A stretch of 64,000 bases of DNA. Origin: Symbiodinium natans. Its lineage: Eukaryota; Sar; Dinophyceae; Suessiales; Symbiodiniaceae. The DNA is taken from contig CAJNDS010001646.1 in the NCBI GenBank assembly GCA_905221605.1, positions 212,001-276,000 on the forward strand. The letters run 5' to 3'. The translations under genes and the position numbers were made by a program. Below, in pieces: positions 30,372 to 40,262 of the stretch (within the stretch, counting starts at the first letter, position 1; each line of letters opens with the position of its first letter). The notes under the pieces are model-generated. The model was not told the DNA's origin and did not search any database. It saw only the letters and a list, made by a program, of their open reading frames with translations.

Positions 30372-30725
30372 TCAATTTTCCGGTTCCTCACAGCTGCCCT
30401 GCGAGCGTCCTGTAGTTCCATGTCCCGCGCCCGCCTCATGTTCAGGAGTTGCTCCTTTAGGCAGGTGCAGTTGCAATTCAGTCTCAAGCCTGTGTGCTGT
30501 TGTGGGGCCAGGGGGCACATCGCCGGAGTGATTGACACCGCCACCCTCGCCTCCCCCGCTCTGCTCTCAAACTCCGCACACACATGCAAGCAATGATTTC
30601 AGCTCTGACAGCAGCTGCCGTTGCTGACTCTTCTTGGCGATGGCTTTGCCGGCACATGCTGAGACGCCCAGCACAAGCCCAAGGATCCAGTAGCCCCCAT
30701 GGGTGGTAGGGCTTAGGGTTTACGG
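30372..30725 (-). CDS. Exons of an unknown membrane-anchored protein
   Basis: The minus strand from about 30710 reads GGYWILGLVLGVSACAGKAI AKKSQQRQLLSELKSLLACV, a membrane segment followed by a basic helix. After a probable short intron ending GAGAGCAG, a second exon reads SGGGEGGGVNHSGDVPPGPT then TAHRLETELQLHLPKGATPE and ends EEPEN-stop at 30372. An alternative frame (AEFESRAGEARVAVSITPAM) also stays open through the second part, so the second exon's frame is uncertain. It is transcribed away from the plus-strand gene starting near 30780. Function unknown. Confidence 0.4.
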
Positions 30726-30779
30726 CTTCTAGGGGTTTTTAGGGTTCAGAGCCTCTTAGCGGAAGCCCACTCCGCAAGG

Positions 30780-31250
30780 TTGAGGCCCTTTGCGGAGCAC
30801 GTCAAGGCTAGACCCTGGAATATCTCAGAGGCGCATGGATCCATGAGAATGTGGTGTCTCCTTCCTCCTACACCTACAACAACTATGTACACGATTGTAA
30901 ACACTTTGTTCGACACCGGACCGAAGACTCAAGAAGAGCCTGGAGGACTGTTGAAGTCCCTGAGGAATGCTCCTTTTAAGGACAAGCAATTCTCTCCGCT
31001 TGACCTCTCTCTTCTTCTCCGCCGAGTGTTTTCCTCTCCCTCTTTCTCCTTCTCCTTCTCTTTCTCTTTCTCTTTCTCTGTCTCTCTCTCTCTCTCTCTC
31101 TTTCCTTATTTCTTTCTTTCTTTTTTTCTCTCGTTTGGGGGGGCTCAGGGGCCGCAGCCCCCTGATTCTGTCTCCCTTCCGTCGCTCTCCCTCTCTTCTT
31201 CTTCTTCTTCTGCACAGCGGAGAGGGCCCCCCTAGGGAAGGCCACGGCCA

Positions 31251-31298
<48 letters not shown>

Positions 31299-31485
31299 GT
31301 GTCTCCCAAAGAATGACGCTTTGAGACTGAAGCTCTTGGCCCAGACTTGTAACATAAAGAAGCGCTTACTCAAGCTTCTTGCTAAGCTTGGCCAGGACTA
31401 CCAGCCTGAAGGCATAGAACAGTATCACAGTGTATCAAAGTTCCATGCATCGAAAAAAATGTGCATCCACAAGTGGTTCGGATGA
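30780..31485 (+). CDS. Two-exon gene split by a CT microsatellite intron
   Basis: The terminal exon 31312-31485 reads NDALRLKLLAQTCNIKKRLL KLLAKLGQDYQPEGIEQYHS then VSKFHASKKMCIHKWFG-stop, clearly protein-like and basic. It is preceded by about 300 bp of TTC/CT microsatellite ending TCTCCCAAAG, an ideal polypyrimidine tract and acceptor. A likely upstream exon (about 30780-30980) contains MYTIVNTLFDTGPKTQEEPG and GLLKSLRNAPFK. The exact donor is not fixed. No family recognised; the basic tail could bind nucleic acid or membrane, but there is no direct evidence. Confidence 0.5.
31008..31306. repeat. CT/TTC microsatellite tract
   Basis: Runs of CTTCTC, TTTCTC and CT extend from 31008 to 31140. 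A 110-bp G/C-rich island (31137-31250) follows, then an uninterrupted CT run from about 31253 to 31293. All long serine/leucine or arginine/glutamate frames over this tract are artefacts. It lies within the proposed intron of the gene ending at 31485. Confidence 0.9.
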
Positions 31486-31742
31486 ATCTTGTGACGCGCC
31501 CATTTTGGCTTTTTGGCCCCATATCCTGAGCCCATATTGACTTAACATCAAATTCGGATAAAAACTCATAAGGATCAGCATCTCCGGTGCCAGGTGACTA
31601 CATGAATGAAGCACCCTGGCCCTCGAGCCTCCATCCCTGCGGCTCAGCTTCCTCTTTAAATGCTGCGTCCAAGCGAAACCTGAATGCCATGCACATTATG
31701 CCATTCGACAGTGAGGCAAATTAAAACCTAGCAAACCTCAAA

Positions 31743-32671
31743 TCAAACTGTGCAACCGCAGAGCGGAAAGCCCTCTGAACCACAACTGCATTCCTGAACT
31801 GACTTTGAGACCCCTTGAACTCTTGTTCGCACGCCACAGGGCATCGGGTGAAGGGCGCAAGTGCATTTGACATCGACACCAGCCATGGTCTCGACTAGAC
31901 ACATGTCCGATTCTGGACGAGGGCGCTCCCCAAATTGTTGTTCAAGAGTAAGGGTTGGATGGCAAGTGCCGTTAGGATGCCTTGCCAACTTCTGCAAGAC
32001 GTGGCGAGCTACTCTGCCTAACGGCTAGTGCCTCGCTATGCCCCTGCCTGCTAGGACCACTTCATGTAGAATAGAAAGCAGGGTACCATGGCCTTGACGG
32101 GCTTAGATGCCGAGCATAGTCCATGGACTTCCTCCCTTGGTGACGGCTTGAAGATTAAGGCGCGTCTTGTGGACTCTTGTGGATTCTGCACTTCCTGCAA
32201 ACATACTACTTTTAGACCTCTCGGAGCGCCATTGGCTGTAGCTGTTTCTGCACCCTTGCAATGAAAGAGCAGGACGTCGTACACAGAGGGACAAGACTTC
32301 AGACCGCTTTCTTGCATACGGGGGTTCCGTATAGGGGTAGCCTTTTTGGGGGTTCCTAGAATCAGGGTACCCCAGTTTTGGGAAACCATATCTAGTATGA
32401 TGATTTTTGAGTGGCCTGAGCAAGGTGAGCTAGACTGCAATGAGGACAACAGACCAGTTGTGAGAACATCTACCCTATGCCACGCTACAAGCAGGAGGTC
32501 CTCGTAAAGTTCTCTGAAGGGCGCATTTGGGCCCACATAAAAGCCCCCAACCGTGATAGGGCTTTGGGCTCCGGGGAAAATCGCCTCCACAGCCTTCTGG
32601 GCTTTGAATGGCTGAGATGCCGGAGTGCGTCTCAGTGACTCGGAACGCATGTATCCACTCCGATCCTGCAT
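31743..32671 (-). CDS. Unknown protein, cysteine-rich C-terminus
   Basis: ATG at 32671 starts MQDRSGYMRSESLRRTPASQ. Exon 1 continues IFPGAQSPITVGGFYVGPNA and LYEDLLLVAWHRVDVLTTGL down to about 32403. A family G element occupies 32306-32402 and happens to be open in frame. Exon 2 (about 32057-32305) reads SVYDVLLFHCKGAETATANG then KVVCLQEVQNPQESTRRALI. After a short intron ending GTCTTGCAG, exon 3 (31743-31991) reads KLARHPNGTCHPTLTLEQQF and VDVKCTCALHPMPCGVRTRV, ending CSCGSEGFPLCGCTV-stop. An alternative is termination at 32051 without exon 3. Family not recognised. Confidence 0.5.
32306..32402 (-). mobile_element. Element, family G, within an exon junction
   Basis: The minus strand holds ACTGGGGTACCCTGATTCTA then GGAACCCCCAAAAAGGCTAC and CCCTATACGGAACCC before GTATGCAAG. 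GGGGTACCCTGATT is shared with the copy at 50936-51000, and the CCCCTA...GCAA end with 18620-18712. The element has no stop in the host frame, so retention would only add about 32 residues. Confidence 0.6.
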
Positions 32672-32794
32672 ACGGTACTTCTGCTTCGCAGCTTTCTAAA
32701 AAACTCTTGGGGGATCAGTTTCAGTGAGTAAAAGGGGGAGACAATCACAGGATGCACCAGGGAACAAAAAGCATTGACAGAGGACCTCCCCAAA

Positions 32795-32835
32795 AGCCTA
32801 ACCCTAAACCCTAAACCCTAAGCCCCCAAACCCTA
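32795..32835. repeat. Interspersed telomere-type heptamers
   Basis: CCTAACCCTAAACCCTAAAC and following units give four TTTAGGG-type repeats (reverse orientation) in noncoding sequence. Similar short clusters lie at 9211-9232, 34157-34180, 34316-34362, 36226-36256, 42862-42930, 45840-45860, 50570-50600, 61168-61195 and 63080-63113. Confidence 0.8.
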
Positions 32836-33406
32836 AAAACTCTTCGGCTTCTTGCGCCGATCCGCAGATCGGAAGCAAGCGGCCGGGTGCAGGCATTTGA
32901 GTCACAATGTGGATGTGACGTACATGTAGTGTTTATGGGGACATTTAGAGTTTAGGGTTTAGAACAATAGACAGTGAGTGGCCTGCATGACACTCGCTAA
33001 TTCGTGCCTATGCTGCTTTGATACACAAGCCGGACCGGCATCTCCGAAGCCCAACGGCAAGCAATTGGGCAAATTGGCCCCAAATGGGCCAACTGCCGAA
33101 AGATGGATGTGTCCCAGCCACCAAGGACGCGTCCGACACAACTACACTTGTGTTTTAGACCTCTTGCATTCACATTCGGGGGCCTTGATGTTGAGACAAA
33201 AGCGGAATGGCCAGATGGTCGAATGAGGAATGCAGATGGGATCCAGGGCATGCCCGGATGCTTGAGTCTCTAATGACGCCAAGATTGTCCGTATCTGCCT
33301 TCATGTCTGCAGGGTCTCTCTATGAAGGACCCAGAGATATTCACTTGACTTGCGGCGCTCGTTGACGCACACAAGCCGGGCAACTTAAAACAGCACACAC
33401 ACGCCA

Positions 33407-33549
33407 TTGCAAGCAACCGCCGACTGGAAAATGTGTGAGGCTGCGCAGCTTGCGATGCGGCTTAGCAGCTTGGTTTCAAGACCTGAAGCAGTGACCATAC
33501 TGTCGAAAGACTCGACTGACCCTCTGCTTCATGATCTCCTGCTCCAAGT
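33407..33549 (+). CDS. Internal exon, unknown protein
   Basis: The plus frame reads TADWKMCEAAQLAMRLSSLV then SRPEAVTILSKDSTDPLLHD LLLQ and ends at a strong GTAAGC donor (33550). It begins after TTGCAAG. It is helix-rich and protein-like. A following plus-strand exon may lie near 33930-34070, but two frames compete there. The minus strand over the same bases is poorer. Function unknown. Confidence 0.4.
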
Positions 33550-34482
33550 AAGCTGCACCTTGCAAGGTGTGATTGTTGTCTGTAAAGAATTCTGGCCTCC
33601 CTCGTGCATGTTGCATAGCGGCATAGCACGAACGGTTGTACTCTCACCTGCGAAGCCTTGATGCTATGAAAAGGGTAGAACTGCGACTAAAAATGCAGAA
33701 CAGCACTTCACCATATCCTGCTCAGAATATCTGCACAGACAGATCGGCAGGCACACGCGCACACGGGAACAGACGACAGGCTAAGCCTGTGTGTGATGCC
33801 AGTAGTCCTAATGGTTCCAACAGCAATGCCTTTTCCAATGCTACCAGGAGAGGTCAAGAAAGGAAACAAAACCCAAGCATCACACAAACAAACAACGAGG
33901 GGATTCTAGATGTTTTCTACGACTCAAACCGGTGAGCACGGGCAGGAGTATTGGTTCCTTCTTGGCGACACTGCTCACTGGACAGCAGGAACGGACCCGT
34001 GGAAACCAAGGAATGAAGGCTTTCTACTGGGTCCAGGGGGTCGACAATTGTGAAGATGTTAATGCGAAAAAAGGTTGCTGGCCTTCTGAAGCGTGTATAT
34101 ATATATATATATCTATGTATATGTTTTTTATTTTTTAAATCACGTATATTATGTACAAACCCTAAACCCTAAACCCTAAAGCTGGATCGACCCCTCATGA
34201 ATTCCGCCTTAAACCGCCATGCCCTGGAGAAGATTGCGGAACCGCTTGCAGGCCGCCGGAGACATGCCGAGCTTCCTTAGGCATGCCATGCTTGGGTGCT
34301 TTACTTTTTTTTGGGTTGAGGGTTTAGGATTTAGGGTTTAGGAGGGTTTAGGATTTAGGGCTTTGGGGGGGGGGGGGGGTTCCCATCGAACACCTTCAAA
34401 ATTCGGACGCCGTGGAAACTCGAAATATTCAGCTCAGAGGTTGGTCGACTTGATGATTGCACCCTCGGAGCGCCCAGCACCA

Positions 34483-34839
34483 CTACACCTGCTCCCCCGA
34501 AAGAGGCCTGTTGGGACTTAAGCTTGCACCTTCGTTTGCATCCAAGGCATTTCCTGCTCCAGTTGGGCTTGATGTCAACCCCAAAGGATTTTGTACCATT
34601 TCGTACGGAACTGATGCACATCGCGGCCCCTTTCCATTCCTTCCCACACTTGTTGCGCTGCCAGGGAATAGCGATTTCTTATCATGGGCCTTTGGGGCTA
34701 GACGGGGGTCGTGGCATCCCGGTACCCAAAGCGGCTTGTTGTGCAGGGCAGTAATTGTGCTCGCACACTCCTCAAACCCCTCTCTCAAATCAAGGCATAC
34801 CTTGACTAGTGGACTGCGCTTGACGCTCCTCAAATCCAT
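34483..34839 (-). CDS. Candidate exon(s), unknown protein
   Basis: ATG at 34839 opens MDLRSVKRSPLVK, followed by a possible GTATGC donor; the same frame continues open as CLDLREGFEECASTITALHN KPLWVPGCHDPRLAPKAHDK. The plus strand over the same interval is also open for 175 codons, so strand choice rests on composition alone. No family recognised. Confidence 0.3.
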   Translation of the reverse strand: MDLRSVKRSPLVKVCLDLREGFEECASTITALHNKPLWVPGCHDPRLAPKAHDKKSLFPGSATSVGRNGKGPRCASVPYEMVQNPLGLTSSPTGAGNALDANEGASLSPNRPLSGEQV

Positions 34840-34952
34840 GGAGAAATTGGGCGTACCTTGGACTGATCAAGCCTGGGGTGAAGTGAAGCTGAGCCCATGT
34901 AGGATGTTGCCAAAAGGCACCCTCCTTACCCCCCCCCCCCGGTGCCGATATC

Positions 34953-35310
34953 CTAAACGAAAATGTCACTCTGCACCACGATGAAACCAAGGAGAAGCAG
35001 CACAAACCCTACCGTCAGCTGCCAACCGTACTCCACTGGTAGTACCAGCAATACTCGTACTTCTAGTGCTGCTTGAGAGGGTCCCCGTGTGGGTCTGTGT
35101 TTTCGACAGCAAAACACCCGCCTTTTCGTGAGCTTCGCATCTTTTACAGGTTCTTATCTGTGTTTCCAAGCCAAGTAAGCCGTACAGTTGGGGATCTGTA
35201 TGTCCACCAAAACACATGCCGAGCAACGGCTTCTCTAGCAAATCTGGAACACAGTAGTTCAATTCGGATGGGCCGTCTCTCTGGCAATCAGGCATTCGAC
35301 CCACGTAGTA
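34953..35310 (-). CDS. Exons of a C-terminally membrane-anchored protein
   Basis: After a GCTTCAG acceptor the minus strand reads AFVETKEYYVGRMPDCQRDG then YCVPDLLEKPLLGMCFGGHT and YGLLGLETQIRTCKRCEAHE. A different frame further down ends VEYGWQLTVGFVLLLLGFIV VQSDIFV-stop at 34953, a strong single membrane segment at the C-terminus. A small intron or frame change near 35050-35110 must link them and is not resolved. Tail-anchored topology is an inference. Family unknown. Confidence 0.4.
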
Positions 35311-35550
35311 TTCCTTCGTTTCCACAAATGCACTACCACTGAAGCATCATCCTCCCGATCAAAAGTCTGACAAAAATTTCGGAAGCGGGGGTTTGCCTAG
35401 GCCTGGTACTGTAGGAGACAAAAATGACACTTGCAGGCCTGGCCAAAGAAACCCAGACTACTGTAGTAGTGCCAACGCCCATGTTTACATCAATGGAACC
35501 GGTTGGCGAGGCCGGGTTTTTGATTTATTTGCCCGTGAGTCGTGAGGGTC

Positions 35551-36957
35551 TTACATGAATTCGAGGCCTCCTCTTTGAGAAATGGTCTGGTTGTTGTAGG
35601 GCTTGTTACCCATGGAGATGAAATTCCCCATTTGTATGGGCTTTGAAGGGGCTGGTGAGCGTCGGGGTCGCTTTGCCGAGTTCATGGTGTTGCGCATAGA
35701 TGCTGCATTCACCTTAGGGCCGGGGCATCTGCCCGAAACCCTTAAAGCCCAAGCCAAACTCAGCCAAGCCTCTCATTTACCTGATCGAGGAGCTGTTGCA
35801 CCTCTGGGTCGTCTACGAAGGAAGCGCAGTGACCTGTGAAGAATTCGACTACATGCGCACACCCCTCTCTCATGCCTGCTTGTGCTGCTTAGCCCCTGAA
35901 GAGAGCTCTCAAAGCGAGCTCAAGAAGGTCTGGTGCAAAGACGAGTTCTCCGTCAGCGGACGCAGGCAGCATCAGAAATCAGTTCAGTAGCAGCTCAAGT
36001 CTGAGGCCGCAGCGGATCATTTCCAATACGCCCTCCTTCGACAGGGAAGTTGGTCCTACACTATGCCAATGAACAACTGCAAGCTGTGTGTGACACTTCC
36101 TGTTCTCCGCATCCGTCATAGTTATTTGGCACAAAATGACGTGCTTGCGAGAACAAGATCCTCTGCTTTTTTGTTCTCAATTAGCAGCGACAACACCGAG
36201 TTTCAAAGGAATCGGCAAAGTTGTAAACCCTAAGCCCTAAACCCTAAACCCCAAGCCCTAAGCCCGAAACCTTTTGAAGTCTCCCCAAAAACCTCCCATG
36301 TCTGCACCTTCGTAGGAGCGAACCCGTACTCTGGCAGCAGCACTTGCTGCACAATGAAGGCGAGCTCGCTACCTTTTTGCTGTTCGGGAGCTGAGGGCCC
36401 CGAGGATGGGCACAGGGGGGTAGAAAGGGGCATACAGGGGGTAGAAGGGGGTAAACAGGGGCGGGATAAGGGGGTAGAAGGCATGTGGGACAAGCTTAAG
36501 TCACGACCTTGAGCAGAGGCCAAACGGCTCATACACTTCTCTTCCTCTATCGGTTGGTGGCTCTAAGAGCAGCTCGTGACAGTCCCAACTCAACGCATCT
36601 CGGTGACGCCTCGACACCAGATCTCCCTGAACCCCTATAGCCACGACAAGAAAGACATCTGTCTAGGCCTGCCCGTCCGAAGCCTCTGCAAAGTCATAAT
36701 CCCAAAAATGTGTCGCGAGGGCCTCCGCCACAAGCACTGTATGAGACCCTAATTAAGCCCTTTGTAGCTATGTATTGTACAATGTGTATATATATATATA
36801 CATATAGATATATACCTCTCCAAGGGTGTTCCAGTTGTGGCAAGGCGCGCCCCTTGAGGTGGAAGTAGCCGTCGGGATCCTCCTTGCCATCCTCCCTGCC
36901 ACCTCCAGGGTTCACAACACGCTTCGGCGCTCCCCGGGCGGTGGTTTGGGGCCTGGG
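35551..36957 (-). CDS. Multi-exon gene, possible C10-like protein
   Basis: Ordered minus-strand exons: VVNPGGGREDGKEDPDGYFH then LKGRALPQLEHPWR with GTATAT donor (36816 to about 36957); VLVAEALATHFWDYDFAEAS (about 36680-36765); KGSELAFIVQQVLLPEYGFA PTKVQTWEVF (about 36290-36410); TSLSKEGVLEMIRCGLRLE (about 36005-36060); ADGELVFAPDLLELALRALF (about 35895-35970); SFVDDPEVQQLLDQ with GTAAAT donor (35783-35830); and KVNAASMRNTMNSAKRPRRS to a stop at 35551. The series IVQQVLLPEYGF, EGVLEMI, DDPEVQQLL recalls the small C10 protein family, where a YGF helix is followed by EGVLKF and DPEIxxL. This is a by-eye match. Several introns are not delimited, and the first two exons could belong to a separate upstream gene. 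Confidence 0.4.
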
Positions 36958-37119
36958 GTTTAAGGTTTCTGGATTTAGGGCCTTAAGGGCTTAGGGCTTT
37001 AGGACCTTAAAGCCTTAGGGATCACAGCATGCCAGCAGCATCCCAGCCGAATCTCTCAGCCTTCTTCACGCAGCCTTTATCGCACCACAGAACAGAGAAC
37101 CCCAAGCCCCCAAGCAAAG

Positions 37120-37225
37120 ATGTCTGAAGCGCTCGCGAAGCCAAAGTTTCCCAGCAATCCAGTTGCCTCTTCGGGCTCTATCCCGGGTGACCTGACTCAG
37201 CGACTCAAAGTTGGGGGTAACATCG
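37120..37225 (+). CDS. Possible plus-strand first exon
   Basis: ATG at 37120 in AAGCAAAGATGTCT reads MSEALAKPKFPSNPVASSGS then IPGDLTQRLK before the sequence turns into TTTAGGG-related noncoding DNA. It lies upstream of and divergent from the minus-strand gene whose first exon ends at 36957, which would fit a head-to-head promoter. Support is limited to one short frame. Confidence 0.25.
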
Positions 37226-37286
37226 ACTCGGACACCCCCCCCTATACTGGGGCTTTGGGCTTAGACCGGTTTAGGGCTCACAGGGC

Positions 37287-38391
37287 TCAAGGTTCAGAGT
37301 TCACGGCTTCAAAGATAAGGAAGGCACCCCGCCAGGTGTAAGGAACAAGGTTCAGTTTCGCGGGTTGCCAAGGCTTGGGGCACTTCACGTGCTGGAGAGT
37401 TCGCATGTCAACTGGCATGCCGCATGCCAAGCTCAGCACCCTAAACCCTGACAAGAGCTTCTCACACGTATTTGCAAGTGACATTGCCCTCCTTTTTCGT
37501 CTTTCAGTGTGTGGACCTCTCTGGCTCTTTAAACCCTCTGAACAAACTCTCACTGCAGATCCTCTCGCAGCCTGCCAAAACTTCACACAAACTGTCCCAA
37601 CTTCCAAAGGCCTGAACTGCATCTGGGATGTTCCCCCTTATTCTAACAGTCCTTAACAGGTACTAGAATCCTTAATTTCAGGATTGTTGGTGTAAGGGGG
37701 AACAATCCCAAATCTGCATTCTCTCCATGCGGTTCAGAGGAGCTCTGCCGCTGGTGATGTCGGCGTGCTGCTTCAGGCTCCTGACGTCGGCCTGGGTTTC
37801 CAAGGCTTGAGGATTGACAAGGATCTTTCGCCAGAGGCAAAAAACAGCTCCAAAAGTCCCCAAAAAGGCAGCGAGCTTCGAGCCAGAACCTCCCAAGTTG
37901 ATTCCACAGCGGCCTGGAAGGGTGCCTTGCTGAACTCGACAAATTGCGCCCGAAGCCTTGGCGGGCTTCTGAAGCAGAGGTCTCGCTGTTGCGAATCCCA
38001 GATCGGAGTCCCTTCTAGAGGGAAATAGCAATAGTTTAGCTTGAACGCAGTTGAAAGTAGGCTTGGGGTTCTCAGGGTGTAGAGTCAAAGGGGCACCGGC
38101 CGGGGGCGCCCGGGAGGGTTGCTCCTATAGGATCAAATATCTCATCGGGATCAAATATCTCATCGTAGTTCATCTAAGTCTAGATCTTTTTTTGGATCAA
38201 CCTAACATGCCTACGGCTGATCCTAGAAGGACCAATAGCTCATCATATCTCCCCGAGCCCGTAAAGGAACACAGACTCGCTGTTACTCGCTTCCCGCAGT
38301 GCAGAGCCCCGAAGCGGCTTCTACCCAGCGGCAGGTCGACGACCACGAACTTGGTCAGTGGCTTTTGGACCATCCTCCTTTCCTTCAGCAA
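37287..38391 (-). CDS. Unknown gene with membrane segment; family C element in an intron
   Basis: Minus-strand exons: KPLTKFVVVDLPLGRSRFGA LHCGKRVTASLCSFTGSG (about 38235-38391); KASGAICRVQQGTLPGRCGI NLGGSGSKLAAFLGTFGAVF then CLWRKILVNPQALETQADVR, ending SGRAPLNRMER (about 37710-37990), with one hydrophobic segment; then, beyond the family C element, either AVQAFGSWDSLCEVLAGCER or the alternative frame PLEVGTVCVKFWQAARG; and VLSLACGMPVDMRTLQHVKC PKPWQPAKLNLVPYTW (37290-37440). An element of a further kind (38110-38240), with two copies of GATCAAATATCTCATCG, separates the first two exons. No family recognised; it may be part of the same transcription unit as the exons at 38590-38885. Confidence 0.45.
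37628..37707. mobile_element. Family C element with inverted ends and CTGCAT duplication
   Basis: The left end GGGATGTTCCCCCTTATTCT then AACAGTCCTTAA pairs with the right end TCAGGATTGTTGGTGTAAGG then GGGAACAATCCC over about 32 positions with few mismatches. CTGCAT is present on both sides (37617-37622 and 37714-37719), consistent with a 6-bp target duplication. It separates two exon-like stretches of the minus-strand gene. Features match a miniature inverted-repeat transposon acting as an intron. Confidence 0.85.
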
Positions 38392-38589
38392 GCAAGGAGG
38401 CGTTTTTGGGGGCTGAGGCCCTCACATTCCTGGCTCCTTGAGGGGGGAAAGGGTGCTGCTGGGCATCCACGGTGACGAACGCCTAAGGAGCCGTGACCCA
38501 CGAACGGCAATCTTTTTGCTAGCCGTTTGGCGTCGTTAGCCCAAGCCCTCAAACCAAACCCCCAAAGCCCTGAACAATGCTCACAAACC

Positions 38590-38885
38590 CTCGATGGTCT
38601 GTGACCCATCTCTGCCTCCTCAAGCGGTGCCGGTGCTTCTACGGACAGTAGATCCTTGATGGCTTCGGCATTGACCTGCAGCATTGAGGAGTTGGGGGTT
38701 GGGGGGGGGGGGGGGGCGGGATTTAAGGGACGAGAAAGTCCCCTACACTGAAGATGCATCAAGGTTACAAGGTCTACATTGCCATATGTCTTAAGGCCAA
38801 GCTCTGAACCTGGATATCTGGATCCGTCTCGAAGACTGCGAACGCACGCATCATCAGCTCGACACCCTCGGCGGAGCTGTCGAAA
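38590..38885 (-). CDS. Exons with armadillo/HEAT-like helices
   Basis: The upper exon (about 38785-38885) reads DSSAEGVELMMRAFAVFETD PDIQVQSLALRHMAM. The lower (about 38590-38690) reads SSMLQVNAEAIKDLLSVEAP then APLEEAEMGHRPSR. Between them is a 17-bp poly-G run (38700-38717) and AT-poor spacer. The first piece has the spacing of a helical armadillo- or HEAT-type unit (AVFETDPDIQVQSLALRH). The protein is incomplete, and a link to neighbouring exons on the same strand is likely but unproved. Confidence 0.4.
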
Positions 38886-39377
38886 CCTGGCGTTCGGGCT
38901 GTCGGTTTCGGGTTTAGGGTCTATAGGGTTTAGGGTTGGGGGCTGATGGGTTTAGTGTACGCTTTTTTCACGACCGTCCTCTTCAACTCTGCAAGCAAAT
39001 GCGTTCCCAGCTCATGAGCTCAAGAAACCTACAGCCTGAATTGACCCTTGGCCTGTCCCCGAGCCGAACCCTCCGGAAATCTCCCGGAGCCCAACAAACC
39101 CGAGAAACCCCAAACCCTCCCTGCTCATCCTAAGGTCAAGCAGCCGTAACGCGGGATGACTGCAGCTTGAGCCCGACGTATCCTAGGCTGCTCCATGATG
39201 CCGGTGTGGTCTGAAATGGAGAGTCCGAGTCAGCGTGTGTGATCGGTGCAGGGATTGCATTTGATGGGATTGCTGGGGCGGAGCCTTGGATAAAGACATG
39301 AAGCTCGCTTATTGAAATGGCCACGAGCCAAGGTGGTTGAGAGCGGAAAAGGGTCCAGAAATGCGTTCCGGTGCCTG

Positions 39378-40262
39378 CTACGAAAGGCCTGAGGCCTGCA
39401 TGAGCCTGGTAAAGCTCGCCTCGGCCAATGCGCGTTCAAATGGAACCCTTCCTAGCAGAACATGTTCAACTCCGATGTTTTTTTGCGATCTGATGGCTGT
39501 CGTTCTCATGTTTCTTATGGTACCCTGCGCATCCATATGAGGCAGAAACAAATTGGCCGCGCCCTGGGCCGCGGCCAACATTTGACATGCCTCAACAACC
39601 CACTCGAATCGTACAGCGTCTATGAGGCCCATTACCTCAGAATCGCCAAACAACAAGAGGGGAAGAACTACCCCTTTGCCGCAGCACCCATGAAGCCGTT
39701 CACAATACATCTGCCCATGACCGTACAGTGGATTATCATCATGACTCGGCTTGAAGCTCTGAAAACCCTAAACTCCGTAAACTCCGTAAACGTGCCCAGC
39801 TGCAACTTGTGTCGCTCCTGGCGGAAGCCGTTTGAGCGCGGCCTCGCCGGCTGCGGCACCCAGTTCTAGAGTTCTATAAAGATGCAAGGCCTGTTTGGAG
39901 AGCCGTGCTAAGGGAGTTTTGCGGAAAAGGTCATCTGCACGTCCCCCTTGCGTATCTTCTTGGGTTGAGCGAGCTAGCTTACCTTCGTGGAGTGGCGTTC
40001 CTGAAGCTTCAACACCAGACAACCAGTGGCTTGGGAGAGCTTTCCGAGCCTGGATCCTGTCTCCCCGAAAAGGCGCTCTGTATCCGCGGCCCAACAAAGC
40101 AACTTGAAACTCGAGCCCTGCCAGGAAGGCGCAAACCTGACCCTCAAGAGCCACAACATGCCAACAACACCAACAACACCCTTTGAGTCCCTCACAGTCC
40201 CCCCCACCCCCCCCCCCCCCCCCCCCCCTACCCGCCCTCCTCATCCCTGCAAATGCAGACAA
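39378..40262 (-). CDS. Unknown gene, two or three exons
   Basis: The upper exon (about 39800-40165) reads VVALEGQVCAFLAGLEFQVA LLGRGYRAPFRGDRIQARKA, then HWLSGVEASGTPLHEGKLAR and LFRKTPLARLSKQALHLYRT LELGAAAGEAALKRLPPGAT. A small middle piece near 39690-39740 (MGRCIVNGFMGAAAKG) ends at a GTAGTT donor. The lower exon reads DAVRFEWVVEACQMLAAAQG AANLFLPHMDAQG and continues to ALAEASFTRLMQASGLS-stop at 39378. Exact joins are not fixed. A poly-C run at 40201-40229 precedes the first exon on this strand. Family unknown. Confidence 0.45.

Noticed and set aside
31008-31306. Arginine/glutamate- and serine/leucine-rich frames on both strands
   Set aside because: They come from CT and TTC microsatellites; only the exon after the AAAG acceptor at 31311 looks like protein.
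31501-31530. Possible spliced-leader relic (CCATTTTGGCTTTTTGG)
   Set aside because: Only part matches the dinoflagellate spliced leader as I remember it, and the diagnostic 3' end is absent. No convincing relic was found upstream of any gene.
34157-34180. Chromosome end
   Set aside because: Only three telomere heptamers are present, with ordinary sequence on both sides; this is an interspersed cluster.
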